DNA of 64,000 bases from Trichomonas vaginalis G3 (Eukaryota; Parabasalia; Trichomonadida; Trichomonadidae), in the NCBI RefSeq assembly GCF_026262505.1, contig NC_067205.1, forward strand, positions 25,797,693 through 25,861,692, in the 5' to 3' direction. The translations under genes were made by a program, and so were the position numbers. The notes beneath the pieces are model-generated. The model did not search any database. It worked only from the letters and a program-made list of their open reading frames with translations, and was not told where the DNA came from. Below, in pieces: positions 31,542 to 42,487 of the stretch (positions within the stretch are counted from its first letter, which is position 1; each line of letters starts with the position of its first letter).

Positions 31542-34500
31542 TTAGTTATTAGTTTTGATTGTGTTGTTTGTTTCAGAGTTATGATTGTCATCAGAGTAAG
31601 AATCATCATTAGCAATGACACGAGATTGCTTCTTTCGTTTGACAATGATAATTGAAACAACAATAATGATACCGATGATTGCAACTGATCCAACACAGAT
31701 GCCGATGATGACACCAACTGAAAGTTTCTTATCGCTTGATGATGATGGTGTTTGTGTTGGTGATTGAGATGATTCTGGAATAACAGAGATATTGTTGATG
31801 TCTGATACTGCAGAAACTTCAATAGCAAGTTCTGGATAATCTTCTGTGTGGATCTCGAATGAGATCTGTTCAACTTCTGTTTCTGATGATGGTGTGATGA
31901 CGCTGACTGTTGGCTCTGTCTGAACAAAGTCTTCGACTTCTGATGCGTGACGACGGATGTTTGCATCACTACCGTCGAGTGAGTAGAACTTAGCATCTGC
32001 GCCTTTAGGAAGTTTGATGTTCAGTGTCGATGTCGACTTGAAGAAAGATGCGAAGATCGCGATGCGCTTACCAACAAGTGCTTGCTGTCAACACCGAAAT
32101 CTTTAGCTTGGATCGTCGGTGTGCCCGTGATGAAGATCCAGTAGTCGAATGGAGGATAATTAGAGATGTCGTATATGTACATGAAGACTTGTGATTTCTT
32201 ATTGTTGTTGTTATTCTTCTTGTTTGTGATCGTAAGATATCCTTCTTCTGTGAAGAGGACGGCGGATTTCTTCTTGCCACTAACATCAACGGAATGATCG
32301 CCGATCTTAGCTGTGATTTCTAATTTGGACGATGCATCATAACTCAAAACAACTAACTTGCCTTTACCGATTTTATAATCTTCCTCTTCCGGTGTCATAG
32401 CATATTTACCACTTGGAACGTTTTCTTCCTTCTTCTCCGGAACTTTATCTGGAACATAAACCTTTGTTAAACATTTATCACATGTGCCAAAAAGATCCAA
32501 TCCATTATTTCCTGGAATAGATAAAGAATTATACTTTTGATTATTTGGATTCATGTATTGAAGGGTGCACACGAGAGGATCATGTAAACTTCAGAATTTA
32601 GAACCTTATTTTTAAGCATTATCTTGGCTACCTATTTAGGCTCGAAAAGCAAAAAATATCAAAAAATACAACTTGACTCCATTATGACCCTTTCATGGAG
32701 GTAGTTTTTATCCGCTAGTATTTTCCCTTTGAATCTCTTTACAATTCGAAATCAAATTCAAAACTCAGTAGAAGAAAGGAAGAATCGACTTACTACGGTT
32801 GTAATACGAATAAATACATATATTTAATTATTTTTATTTACATAATAATTGTTTGAAGCTCATATTCCAACAAATTTTTAAATAAAAACATTAAAATGTT
32901 GAAAATGTTCATATATTTTAATAGGGTTTTGGCACTTTATTGAGGAATTACTACATACATAGTCGAACTGAACTTGATATTTTGAAATTTAAATTATTTA
33001 TCAAAATTAAAATTTAACTTGAAATTTATAATTATTTAGTCATATTTTGCATAATTCTAAGTAGATTTTGTAAAAAATCAAGAAAGAAAAATTTTAACGT
33101 GCTTTATTTTTTCTTTTTTATAATAATACATATTATTATATAATTAACATATTCATAATGTTTCACCCTTTCAAAAATATAATCTTCCTCCTCTCAAATA
33201 AACGTACATACGGGTGGCCTCTTTTTTCAAAAAATTAAAATTTGAAATTTTGGCTCAAATATTAGAGATTTTTTCAACCTTCAACGATATATGTTGTCTA
33301 TATCAGACCTCCTTTCTTTTTGATACTTAACATTGTTCCTAAATCTTAGCCGTTAAGGCTGTTCTGAAAATATTTTTTTCGAAAAAATTCGAAAAAAATT
33401 CTTAAATTCAAAAATCCCTTAATTCCTGAGGATTTTGGAAAAAAGTTTTTACATGAACATGTGTATATTATATGAAGTATATTGATAAGGTAAAAATCAA
33501 ATTTTATTGCATATTCATCGAGAAAATAAACTAACGAATCCCTCAAAATTGAGAGGGTAATCCTCCTCCTCTCAAATAAACGTACATACGGGTGCACCCT
33601 TAACTTCCTTGATACCATATAATCCGTTGTGTTTCGTTGACTGTTGCATAATCTTTAAAATGACGAAGTTTGTGTTCAAAACTGTATATTCTTCTTTTTC
33701 TGATGTCATCTCTGTGGATTCACCATCCAAATAATACGAATTTAAGTATGATAATGTATCATTTGATGTTGGATATCTCATGAATGTAACTTCCAAAAGA
33801 TCATCTCCGAATACAAACACATAAAAAACTCTTTGATTTGTTGTTACTTCCCCTGATCTTGAAATTTGTTGTGTTTGTGCATTTGCAACTAAATGAACAA
33901 TATTATAATTTTTCTTTAATCCTACAATAACATGAACATGAATTTTTGACAATGCTCCAACAGTTACTAAATAATGATCCTTTATTGAAATTGGTATTTG
34001 TTTTGGTGTGTCAATATCATAGAAAATACCGACTTTATCACTTGAAAATAGCATTAAATCATTGTTTTGTCCTGTATATGATAGATTGATAATTGTATTA
34101 GGTTGGCATTCATATTCATTAATACCAATATTTACGTTGACTTGATTTGAAACTGTTGCTTCTTTCAGCAAAAACTCACCAACATTTTGCGGATAATGTG
34201 CCATTATGGTTGCATCACGTTCCGCATCAGTAACTTGATAATTTCCCAAGTAAAAGAGTGTATCATATCCATTATTATAAATATTTGCATTATCATACCA
34301 AGTCTTCCATGATTCCTGTGATGGATTATAAACAGAATAACAATTCCGAAGATTTTTATATTGCTCTTTCTTTTCGATATCATAATGGAAATATTTGTTT
34401 CTATATCCATAAATAACATCTATTGTATCACAGTTACATTTTCCATAACTTCTCTGTTGACAAAATGAATTTTGTGGAATTATTGGCCATGCAATTATGT

Positions 34501-35441
34501 TAAATATTCCAATTTTTGGCTTAAATATTACTCCATTTGGTTGAATAAGAGGAGGACAATCTTCACCGGTTCCTAGAACTAAATCTCGATAATTCTTAAT
34601 GTAAAATACATGTCCTTTCGATTCAAATCATTTAATTCCTGTTGGATAATCACTATAGAAAATTGCTGATGATGAAAATGTATAATCAAATGTTACATGT
34701 TGGTATACCTCTCGATAAGGAGGTTCATCAAGATTAGTTATGTTTGAAAATGATTCATAGACTATTGCATCTGGAGGAAGTTCATCATCTGGATTTGATT
34801 TTTGAACATTTTTAACTCCAATTAATCGACCATTTGAAAAGTTTCCTGCGATTTCAAAGTAAGAGAAATAAACATTGTTAAGAGTGAATTCTGGATCAGT
34901 ACCTAATACACCTGTATATGGATTCAGGGAAGATGAATATATATTCAATGGGGCTGGAAATATTACATCTAGTCCATGATAATAAGTTATATTGCACGGA
35001 ACATCAGAAACAACATAAACTCTGACTTTCATCCAATCATGTAAATGGCCACTGTAAAATATGCTGTCGGTTGATGGTAAATACAATTTCTTTCCATGTA
35101 TTCATTAATATGTAATATTTATCGTTCATTAAAAAGTATTTAATCGAAAATAACACGACTCGAAGTGTTTTTCTGCCTTCGCAACGGATAATGAAATCAG
35201 ATGTTGGATTTCTATTTTCATGAACTTGTATATATAACGTATGGTTCAAATTTTTTATTGTACCGTTTGGATATTCGACTGTAAAGCCTTCTGGATTATA
35301 AATAAAAAATGCAGAATTTTTAGAAGCAGAAAGTTTAGCCTCTGAGTTGATATCGATGTTGAATGGAACATCTTGTCTTTGTTCTGTTAAGTTTATGAAT
35401 TCAGGAGTTGATATTGCAAAGGCAAGTATTGAGAAAAGCAT
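31542..35441 (-). pseudogene. Surface-protein gene B, paralogue of A, broken
   Basis: Same architecture as gene A. A short signal peptide (MLFSILAFAIS) starts at 35441, followed by an ectodomain with many N-glycosylation sites, a stalk, a membrane helix and a tail ending at 31542. The N-terminal two-thirds is clearly but moderately similar to A (VYVVSDVPCNITYYHGL versus IYVISDVPCNITFYRAL). The C-terminal ~890 bp is almost identical to A. It is broken by a frameshift at ~35090, a stop at ~34630, the insertion at 32561-33601 and the frameshift at ~32075 shared with A. A and B lie head to tail on either side of P1. No known family recognised. Confidence 0.75.
32561..33601. mobile_element. 1.04-kb inverted-repeat insertion in gene B
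   Basis: It begins AAGGGTGCAC and ends GTGCACCCTT, interrupting gene B between the codons for YNSL...NPNNQK and EVK. A phrase (CTCCTCTCAAATAAACGTAC) occurs twice near its right side, at ~33190 and ~33567. No transposase is visible, so it is a non-autonomous element or a decayed one. The target site may be TTAA (TTAA at the right, TGAA at the left), but this is not certain. Confidence 0.6.
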
Positions 35442-36147
35442 GAGAATTTTAAAGTCGCGAAAATCAAAATTATAGAAATTGTTTCAAAATATTAAATGAT
35501 AATAAATAATCATATAATAAGATATCTTATGATTTCTTAAAAATGACGGTTAACGATTAATTTTAATTCAAAACAAAATTTCGTTTTTGAAATGAAATCG
35601 TATAAATAATAGAATACTTAACACTGATGTCATTTTCGAAATTGGAGCTCATTTTCAGATTTTGTCAAAAAGAATTTAAAAGATAGAAACCTGTTTTATG
35701 ATTGAAATTGGTCAATATTCTTATTTTGAATACATTTTTAAAAAATCGGTTTTTAAATTATTTTCAAGGAGCTGAAATTCTGCGACTTTTTTATTATTTT
35801 CGATTTTTATGAGATAAAAATCATAACTCCTATCTTATAATATACTATAATATATGCATTTGCTATTTACAAACAACAAAGCGTGTTCTTGTCTTTTTCA
35901 AATTTTATCATGTGCTTTGTTTATTCATAAAAAGTCTGATTCCCGGATAAATGTATCATAAAAACTTAGTAAATGTACTCCAAATGTTAATAAATAAATA
36001 AAATTAAATTTCTCATTAAATTATAAGAAATATGTTATGTTCATTAAAGTGAAGATAATGAAAAGACTGTTAATGATTTTCCTTCATCATAATGGGAAGA
36101 ATCGAAGCAAAATAAGAAATTTTGAAAAAAAACTGTTCAATTTTTAT
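35442..36147. other. AT-rich intergenic stretch
   Basis: Upstream of gene B and downstream of the intact oxidoreductase. No gene or repeat recognised. Confidence 0.6.
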
Positions 36148-36735
36148 TTAAATGAAAACATTATCTAAGTGTTGATGTAGGTGTTCGATGTACTTGCTGA
36201 AGTCAGGCATCTTCATCACATCGTGGAATGTCACTGGTTTGAGTTTTTCGAATCCGCAGAATTCGAATGCCTTGTATACATTGAACCAGACACCTTCTGC
36301 ATGGCGGCCCTCGAAGAACTGAGAAGGATCGTCGAATGACTCCTCTGGAGCATTCCATGTAGAGGATATCATGATGTATCTTCCCTGGCAGAGACCACCA
36401 CTGCCATACTTCTTGCTTGGATCCTTTCTTGTGCGGCCATCATTCCTGTACATGACACCGTGTGCGAATACTTCATCTATATACTTCTTTGCACCCCATG
36501 GAAGACCCATCCACCAACCTGGTGTCTGAAGGATAACTACATTTGACCACATGATCTTAGAGACTTCCTCTTCGATGTTGTAGCCATCTGCTATATTTGT
36601 GATCTTGACTTCATGACCTTTAGACTCAAGATACTTTTTTGCTTCTTCTGTGAGAGATGTATTCAACTTTCCTCCTGAGTGTGCGAAGTTGAAACCTGCG
36701 TTAAGGATGAGAACCTTTGCTGTCTTAAGACTCAT
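36148..36735 (-). CDS. MdaB-like NAD(P)H oxidoreductase (flavodoxin-like fold)
   Basis: 195 aa, intact. The family binds FMN/FAD and reduces quinones with NAD(P)H in the cytosol. Supporting features are an N-terminal beta strand and loop (KVLILNAGFNFAHSGGKLN), the hallmark QTPGWWMGLPWGAKKYIDEVF (shown here only as family pattern PGWWMGLPW) at ~70-80, and the late G-x-C-Q-G-R-Y segment. Length is usual for MdaB. It is markedly richer in G+C than its surroundings, consistent with bacterial origin of this family in trichomonads (inference). An initiator-like TCATTT lies at 36747-36752 (minus), about 15 bases before the ATG. An inverted, near-identical twin begins at 37156. Confidence 0.88.
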   Translation of the reverse strand: MSLKTAKVLILNAGFNFAHSGGKLNTSLTEEAKKYLESKGHEVKITNIADGYNIEEEVSKIMWSNVVILQTPGWWMGLPWGAKKYIDEVFAHGVMYRNDGRTRKDPSKKYGSGGLCQGRYIMISSTWNAPEESFDDPSQFFEGRHAEGVWFNVYKAFEFCGFEKLKPVTFHDVMKMPDFSKYIEHLHQHLDNVFI

Positions 36736-37155
36736 GTCTTGATGAAAAATGATTTATTTTCAATGCATTTCAATTTTATTTTCAAAAAATTTTTACCCAT
36801 TCAAATCGCTTTGAGGAACTGAATGATTGTAAACTATTCAATTTTTCTTATAAATAATTTCAATAGATATATTCTGCTTAATGTTTTGTTCCCTTCAATA
36901 TTATCACAAAATTTTATGTTCGTCTCAAAACTTATGACCGGACAATCGTTGAAAATTAGTTATTTTCAAACTAAAATAGGGCATAATTGTATAATATTCA
37001 TAGCTACTATTGAATCCATAGGAATCCCATTTATTGAGTTATTGAACAATTGAATAGTTTACAATCATTCAGTTCCTCAAAGCGATTTGAATGGGTAAAA
37101 ATTTTTTGAAAATAAAATTGAAATGCATTGAAAATAGATCATTTTTCATCAAGAC

Positions 37156-37577
37156 ATGAGTCTTAAGACAGCAAAGGTTCTCATCCTTAACGCAGGTTTC
37201 AACTTCGCACACTCAGGAGGAAAGTTGAATACATCTCTCACAGAAGAAGCAAAAAAGTATCTTGAGTCTAAAGGTCATGAAGTCAAGATCACAAATATAG
37301 CAGATGGCTACAACATCGAAGAGGAAGTCTCTAAGATCATGTGGTCAAATGTAGTTATCCTTCAGACACCAGGTTGGTGGATGGGTCTTCCATGGGGTGC
37401 AAAGAAGTATATAGATGAAGTATTCGCACACGGTGTCATGTACAGGAATGATGGCCGCACAAGAAAGGATCCAAGCAAGAAGTATGGCAGTGGTGGTCTC
37501 TGCCAGGGAAGATACATCATGATATCCTCTACATGGAATGCTCCAGAGGAGTCATTCGACGATCCTTCTCAGTTCTT
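37156..37577 (+). pseudogene. MdaB-like oxidoreductase twin, 5' part, cut by Polinton P2
   Basis: Identical in protein sequence to the intact copy through ...EESFDDPSQF, then interrupted by P2. This part (422 bp, including the TTCTT duplication) and the 3' part after the second TTCTT (60023-60188, 166 bp) together total 588 bp, the exact length of the intact gene. That confirms a simple 5-bp-duplicating insertion. TCATTT at 37139-37144 is a candidate initiator. Confidence 0.92.
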
Positions 37578-38440
37578 AGTTAGTATCCCTAAGTCGTGTA
37601 CAGCGGCACTGCGCGCCTCCGTACACCACTTAGCGGTTTTGACACTTTACGAAACCAGTAACGTATATTTTACAACACAACCGTAACACCAACTTAACCT
37701 TAAATATTTACAAAACTATCTGACACATAAACGACTTCACTAATGATTTCACTAACGACTTCACTAACGACTTCACTACCGTCCTCACTAAATAAAAAAT
37801 AACCTTATTTTTATTTTTTTAAATTTTTTATTTCATTACAAAGACATGTCCGACTACATTTACTATGACTCTTTCCCAGAACGTTTCCGTGAACTATTCA
37901 AAACTCAAGTAAAACTGAGAAACATGCATTTTAACAAAGACAGACCCATTGACGATGAAAGAAACCCTGAATATATTACAATCCCTTATGACGCAAAGTT
38001 CATTGCATACATTCCTTATGGACGTAGAGGAACGAAAACTATTTCAACAATGACGAAAAATTATTTCTGGAGCGATGAAGAAAATTGCCTTATCTACATA
38101 AATGCATACTTAAATAAAGCTACATATTGTACAAAAGAAGGTTGGACTGGATTTGAGCTCTACATATACGACGACGATGGAAACAGACGTTGTGTATACC
38201 CATACGATAATATGTACCATTGTTTTCATCAAGCATTAAACGAATACATAGTCAGTAAGGGTCTCATTCCTGCTGAGTAGAAATGTTATATTTTTGTTCT
38301 GTCATTTATATAAAAATAAACTTAAAATTAATGATATCACCACCCTCACACGTATGAAAACATAGCGCAAAAATAAATTTAGGTGAAGTGGTGAAATCTC
38401 ACCTCTTTTTTCACCTAATTTCTCACCTCATGAATTCATT
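37578..38440 (+). repeat. P2 left terminal inverted repeat
   Basis: Matches ~59164-60017 in reverse complement with scattered small differences. It contains a whole small gene (37846-38280), a run of ACTTCACTAA-type short repeats at ~37730-37790 and a TCACCT block at ~38380-38430. Confidence 0.9.
37846..38280 (+). CDS. Polinton P2: terminal-repeat orphan protein
   Basis: 144 aa, function unknown, rich in Tyr and aromatic residues (MSDYIYYDSFPERFRELF, ending GLIPAE). It lies wholly inside the terminal inverted repeat, so a second copy exists at the other end. Not similar by eye to the terminal gene of P1. The leader has the ATTTTTATTTTTTTAAATTTTTTATTT run seen before other genes of these elements. 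Confidence 0.6.
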   Translation: MSDYIYYDSFPERFRELFKTQVKLRNMHFNKDRPIDDERNPEYITIPYDAKFIAYIPYGRRGTKTISTMTKNYFWSDEENCLIYINAYLNKATYCTKEGWTGFELYIYDDDGNRRCVYPYDNMYHCFHQALNEYIVSKGLIPAE

Positions 38441-38443
38441 GCT

Positions 38444-38680
38444 TTATAACTCTCTTCCTTTCTCCAACTCTTCTAACTTCTTCCTAAGTTCAGCAATGTT
38501 GTCCTCATGAAGTTTAATCTTCCTTAATATACCTTCTCGATCTAATGGTTGCTTTATCTTTCTAAACTGAACTCTACCATCCTTCATAGTATGAACGTAA
38601 AAACCTTCTGGAACCGCTCCTGATTTAATGTATTCTACCAAAAATTTTTGTTTCATTGCTTCAGTGACTTTAGTCGTCAT
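38444..38680 (-). CDS. Polinton P2: small coiled-coil protein
   Basis: 78 aa. The N-terminal part is basic and beta-like (GFYVHTMKDGRVQFRKIKQP), followed by a clear coiled coil (KIKLHEDNIAELRKKLEEL). Similar in layout to the small gene at 41007 (FYYVSQSKDGKIYVRKRKVP), so the two are probably paralogues. Function unknown. Confidence 0.5.
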   Translation of the reverse strand: MTTKVTEAMKQKFLVEYIKSGAVPEGFYVHTMKDGRVQFRKIKQPLDREGILRKIKLHEDNIAELRKKLEELEKGREL

Positions 38681-38728
38681 TTTACTCTAAATAAAATGTT
38701 CAAATAAAATAAAACTAACATTATTTTT

Positions 38729-39199
38729 TCAGTAAGGAAACGCAGGAGTTTTACGATTTATTTGAGGAGTAGGTTCTGGTTTAAATGTTGGAGTCGGTTT
38801 TGGAGTTGACTTTTGAACAGGAGTTTGTACTTTCATAGGTTCAGGAGTCATTGAAGGTGTTGTTTGTGAAGGCGTTGGTTTTGACGTTGGTTTTGGCGAT
38901 GGTGTCGGAGTTTGTTCAAATTCAGCTACTTCAGTATTATTTATAACATTTGCTTTATTTCTTTTCAACATCATTACTGCTCCTGCTGTAGCTAGCAAAC
39001 CTAGTGGGAGACCATATTTTATATAAGGACTTGACCAAATGCTATTTTTGACAGGAGCTGGTGGAACACCTAACCTTGGTGAGACTGCTCTTTGCCATTG
39101 TGCAGCTCGTAAGAAATATTCAATAGGTGCTCCATAATCGTTTGGTAAAGTTTGTTTCATAGATGGTGAAGGTTCACGAGAGCTTGATGAAGAACTCAT
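38729..39199 (-). CDS. Polinton P2: membrane protein with Thr/Pro-rich tail
   Basis: 156 aa. A Ser-rich start is followed by one membrane helix at ~65-80 (YGLPLGLLATAGAVMML) and a long low-complexity tail of Pro/Thr/Lys (PTPSPKPTSKPTPSQTTPS). It could be a virion membrane or spike-stalk protein; there is no family assignment. It lies directly downstream of the probable capsid gene on the same strand. Confidence 0.55.
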   Translation of the reverse strand: MSSSSSSREPSPSMKQTLPNDYGAPIEYFLRAAQWQRAVSPRLGVPPAPVKNSIWSSPYIKYGLPLGLLATAGAVMMLKRNKANVINNTEVAEFEQTPTPSPKPTSKPTPSQTTPSMTPEPMKVQTPVQKSTPKPTPTFKPEPTPQINRKTPAFPY

Positions 39200-39297
39200 T
39201 TATAAGCTTTAAAAATAAACGTTCATCCTTTATTCCTCACTGTCGTCCGTGGCTAAGTTATAGTCGTCAAGTCTTATTATTGGTATGCCTGACTGTC

Positions 39298-40803
39298 TTA
39301 CTTGTATTGCAAAGCAACAATCCTCATAAATCCAATAAGTGGCTTTGGTACGTTTTCAGTTGCTAGTTCAATAGGTCCTTTAACAGACAATTTGTATGTT
39401 ATTGGAGCAGTAGATGTTTGACCTTGCTGGAAGCAAAAGTCCACTTCTGTTGGAAAACCACATAAGAAATGTGTGTTGTCATAGCTATCCCATTTATGTT
39501 CCACACTACCATCATCCACCAATGACCTCATAACATCTTCATTAAATCCAATCATATCATTGTTTGTATTGCAAGCGTTCGCAACCATTTCATAAAATAC
39601 AGGTCCATATGATTTTTCAGGTTCTGCAGGCATATTTCCATAAGCTCCCATGGAAAGCTGAAGATATTTAAACTTAGGGTTCTCAAAATTAACATAATAG
39701 TTGTCTTTCTTTCTAAATAGTGCCCAAATACTTTTAACATTAATAGGCGTATAAGCTGCTGTAAATGTTGCACTTGAACTATCTGTATTCTTTGAGAATG
39801 AACCGTCCATAGGAATCCAATCCATAACTTTAACAGGAAAACATAAAGCCTCGTTTGTATAATGTTCTACAAGTTCTGTATAAATGTTAGGGTCTAAAGA
39901 GAATGACTTTGGATGAATGAAACATTCATTAAAATCCATCTTTGTTCGAAATAGTTGCTGGTTTACAGTTGTAATAGTAACTGTTCCACTAGCTTCTACT
40001 GCCTTCGTTATCATAGTGAATGGTTCATTCCATGGAACAAATTTATTTGTCGGTGGATTTGAATCTGAAGCAAATGCAACTTTAAGAGTTGGATTGAAAG
40101 CAATGATATCATTTACAGATATAGATGTGCATTGTAAGGCGTCGCTACTGAACTTTACTTTAAGCTGAATGTTTCCTGCAAAAGCTGGAATAAATCGAAT
40201 AGCTTCTAATGGAAGGAATCTTCTAACAGGAATTCTTAAACGAAGCTTAAAATCAAATGATTTTCCTGCTGTAATTGGACCACTAACAATTTGTCCTGTT
40301 CTGCATGTTCCCGAATGACTCCATACATCTTCATGTCGAGTCTTTGAAAAAACATCTACTTTCTTTATTTGTTCGGTAGTTTGTGAGTTTGAAGTTATAT
40401 ATGCTTCTTCTCTTGCGTTGTCTTGAGAATATACGATACGACCATTTGCAAGGATTTGATATCCAGCAACTGCATAGAAAGCGTCATCGAAACCAATCCA
40501 AAATCCTGGTGGGTTTGTTTTATTGGAACCTGAACCAATTTCTTTATCTACAATAAATTGACCTTCCATTTTATACGTAATGAATGTATTGTAAAGGTCC
40601 AACATATTTTCACCAGGAGGTGAGAGATTGAATGTTACCCATGTGTTATCTTTAGCAGTTCCAGGTTGTGATGGAATCTTTGCGTCAGAATATTTTCTAT
40701 TAGTGTCACCAATTTGAACTGCATTGTCTATGATATCGAAATATGAGCGAATCTGATGAATATGCTCTGCTGGAGTAAATTCGTTTAACTGTTCGTTCTG
40801 CAT
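39298..40803 (-). CDS. Polinton P2: probable major capsid protein
   Basis: 501 aa, apparently whole. Its size and beta-rich make-up fit the double-jelly-roll capsid proteins of Polintons: an N-terminal arm (EHIHQIRSYFDIIDNAVQ), then strands such as FKLRLRIPVRRFLPLEAIRF, NIQLKVKFSS and, at the end, ITYKLSVKGPIELATENV. The neighbours are a membrane-anchored protein and a likely minor capsid protein, supporting a virion role. No single diagnostic motif exists for this family, so a structural-profile comparison would be decisive. Confidence 0.6.
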   Translation of the reverse strand: MQNEQLNEFTPAEHIHQIRSYFDIIDNAVQIGDTNRKYSDAKIPSQPGTAKDNTWVTFNLSPPGENMLDLYNTFITYKMEGQFIVDKEIGSGSNKTNPPGFWIGFDDAFYAVAGYQILANGRIVYSQDNAREEAYITSNSQTTEQIKKVDVFSKTRHEDVWSHSGTCRTGQIVSGPITAGKSFDFKLRLRIPVRRFLPLEAIRFIPAFAGNIQLKVKFSSDALQCTSISVNDIIAFNPTLKVAFASDSNPPTNKFVPWNEPFTMITKAVEASGTVTITTVNQQLFRTKMDFNECFIHPKSFSLDPNIYTELVEHYTNEALCFPVKVMDWIPMDGSFSKNTDSSSATFTAAYTPINVKSIWALFRKKDNYYVNFENPKFKYLQLSMGAYGNMPAEPEKSYGPVFYEMVANACNTNNDMIGFNEDVMRSLVDDGSVEHKWDSYDNTHFLCGFPTEVDFCFQQGQTSTAPITYKLSVKGPIELATENVPKPLIGFMRIVALQYK

Positions 40804-40832
40804 GTATTTACTTCAGATAAAAATATCTATTT

Positions 40833-41264
40833 ACTTCATTATTCTCACTCTTCTTCTTGGTATTCGTGGTGGAAGTTGTTTCTTGACATTTTCAATGAAC
40901 TGTACATTCTCTTTTGTCTCAACTTCTTTCACTGGCGGGTCAGGGTTCTTTGACTCGGTTTGTTTTTCAATGAAATTCACGAACTTTGCAATAAGCTCTT
41001 GGTTCGTTATTGAAAGTACATCTGGCTTCTTTTCTTCTTGTTTTTTGGTGGCTCAGTTTGAACAGAAGGTTTTATATGGGCTTCGTGGACTTCACCCTTG
41101 CCATGCACCTTAATGTTGTCGCTCTCTGCATTCGCTAATGGTACCTTTCTTTTTCTTACGTATATTTTACCATCTTTACTCTGACTTACGTAATAGAAAG
41201 GATGTTGTATTCCTCTTGCGTCATTTAATATAATAGACTCTCGCTCTGATTTTGACAAGCTCAT
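40833..41264 (-). pseudogene. Polinton P2: small basic protein region, broken
   Basis: 85 intact N-terminal residues at 41007-41264 (MSLSKSERESIILNDARG...), with related coding sequence continuing to ~40833 that ends in an Arg-rich tail. The KDGKIYVRKRKVP segment resembles the small gene at 38444. Broken. Confidence 0.45.
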
Positions 41265-41309
41265 TTTACATCGGTTAAAGTTTTAAGTTAGTTTTTTATC
41301 TACAGTCAA

Positions 41310-41582
41310 ATGACTCAGACAAGTCATATGGACAAGACCCAAGGGGTCATAGATGTTGAAGCATTGAAGAAAGAAATTCGCGAGCAAATTTTATCCGAAC
41401 TGAAGGAACAAAAACAAGAACAAAAGCCAGAGAGACCAAAGAGAAAACTTAGTGAAAAACAACTAGCTGCATTAGCTGCTGGAAGACAGAAGAACCCACG
41501 TTTGCTGGCGAAAAAAGCTAGAGAAGAAGCAAAAGCAAAGGAAGAACAAAAAGCAAAGGAAGCTGAAGCAAAGAAAGAGTAA
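41310..41582 (+). CDS. Polinton P2: charged helical protein
   Basis: 90 aa, almost entirely Lys/Glu/Ala/Gln. It has a central SEKQLAALAAGRQKNPRL segment and a long helical tail of AKEEQKAKEAEAK repeats, suggesting a coiled-coil or DNA-packing role. A GC palindrome at 41336-41348 is in frame near its start (DKTQGVID). It runs 25 bases ahead of the next gene on the same strand. Confidence 0.5.
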   Translation: MTQTSHMDKTQGVIDVEALKKEIREQILSELKEQKQEQKPERPKRKLSEKQLAALAAGRQKNPRLLAKKAREEAKAKEEQKAKEAEAKKE

Positions 41583-41606
41583 ATGGTTTATTTTTATCCA
41601 AACTAA

Positions 41607-42461
41607 ATGTATAGACAAATACCTTTATCTGTTGCGTTCAGTAGTGAAAACCCTGACGTCAAAATAAAGGGGAACAGAGTAACGTTTAAGTTTCCAACAG
41701 ACTGGATTGTGAACATAAATGAAGAGAAGTACATTGGCATAACATCTATGTATATAACACGTGCTTTCAGAAAGGTTGACTTTATACTTCAAGTCGAGAT
41801 AGAAAATGACGAACAGTCTTTAAGCGCCCAAAACATTCACATATACAAATACTTTAAAGACGATACAACATTGTTGCAATGTATGATTTCATTTAATGAG
41901 ATGTTCGAGAAAAAGTTCAACATTGAAGTACAAACTTTACAGCCTTTACGTGAGTTTCTTGCACAACTGAAGGAAGAAGGTAGTCAGCCACAACTTATAG
42001 ACTTTCATTATGAATTTAATGAAAATGAAGATGGAACACATGACTGTCAATTCATTGTATTCTCACCATTCAATGAAGTCGCTAAAAAGAAAGAAAATCC
42101 ATTACGTATAAGATTTCAAATCTCCGAACCAAGTGATGATTTTAAGAATGTTTTCAATTATGATGCAATGCTTCCGAGGAAAAATGAATTTTCAAAGATT
42201 GTAACACCTGGCATTTGGGATAGAAAGCAAGCAATACTTTACTCTAATATAGCCAAAGGCGTTGAAAATGAGTTCATTGGTCATACAAGAACTTCACCAC
42301 TTCCTAACCCTAAATACTATAAATTAACTGGCTTCAATCGTGAGTTTTGGATAGACATGTTCTCCACTCATGACCATAAATGTCCAGTGTTCTTGCCTCC
42401 AGGGAAGGACTGTCTCTACATTGAAGCACAACTCTTAAACTCTACCATCGCAGTATTGTAA
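41607..42461 (+). CDS. Polinton P2: probable minor capsid (penton-like) protein
   Basis: 284 aa, whole. It starts MYRQIPLSVAFSSENPDVKI with NRVTFKFPTDWIVNI, a beta-rich opening typical of single-jelly-roll proteins, and ends LYIEAQLLNSTIAVL. Its length and place beside the capsid and charged proteins fit a penton or minor capsid role. That role is inference. Confidence 0.4.
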   Translation: MYRQIPLSVAFSSENPDVKIKGNRVTFKFPTDWIVNINEEKYIGITSMYITRAFRKVDFILQVEIENDEQSLSAQNIHIYKYFKDDTTLLQCMISFNEMFEKKFNIEVQTLQPLREFLAQLKEEGSQPQLIDFHYEFNENEDGTHDCQFIVFSPFNEVAKKKENPLRIRFQISEPSDDFKNVFNYDAMLPRKNEFSKIVTPGIWDRKQAILYSNIAKGVENEFIGHTRTSPLPNPKYYKLTGFNREFWIDMFSTHDHKCPVFLPPGKDCLYIEAQLLNSTIAVL

Positions 42462-42487
42462 AATCTACGCTAGCTTTATTTTTATCA

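Larger units (their letters stand above)
36148..37577. repeat. Inverted duplication of the oxidoreductase gene
   Basis: Arms of at least ~690 bp, 36148-36841 and 37048-37577 (continuing at 60018), are near identical in inverted orientation around a ~205-bp unique spacer (36842-37047). Only one or two base differences were seen in the shared upstream region. This is a young palindromic duplication, predating insertion of P2 into its right arm. Confidence 0.88.

Noticed and set aside
33346-33618. 90-aa basic minus-strand frame
   Set aside because: It spans the edge of the 1.04-kb insertion into gene B and shows no domain.
36823-37053. 76-aa frame in the spacer between the inverted oxidoreductase genes
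   Set aside because: AT-rich, Ile/Phe/Asn-biased and overlapping the arm edges; typical of chance frames.
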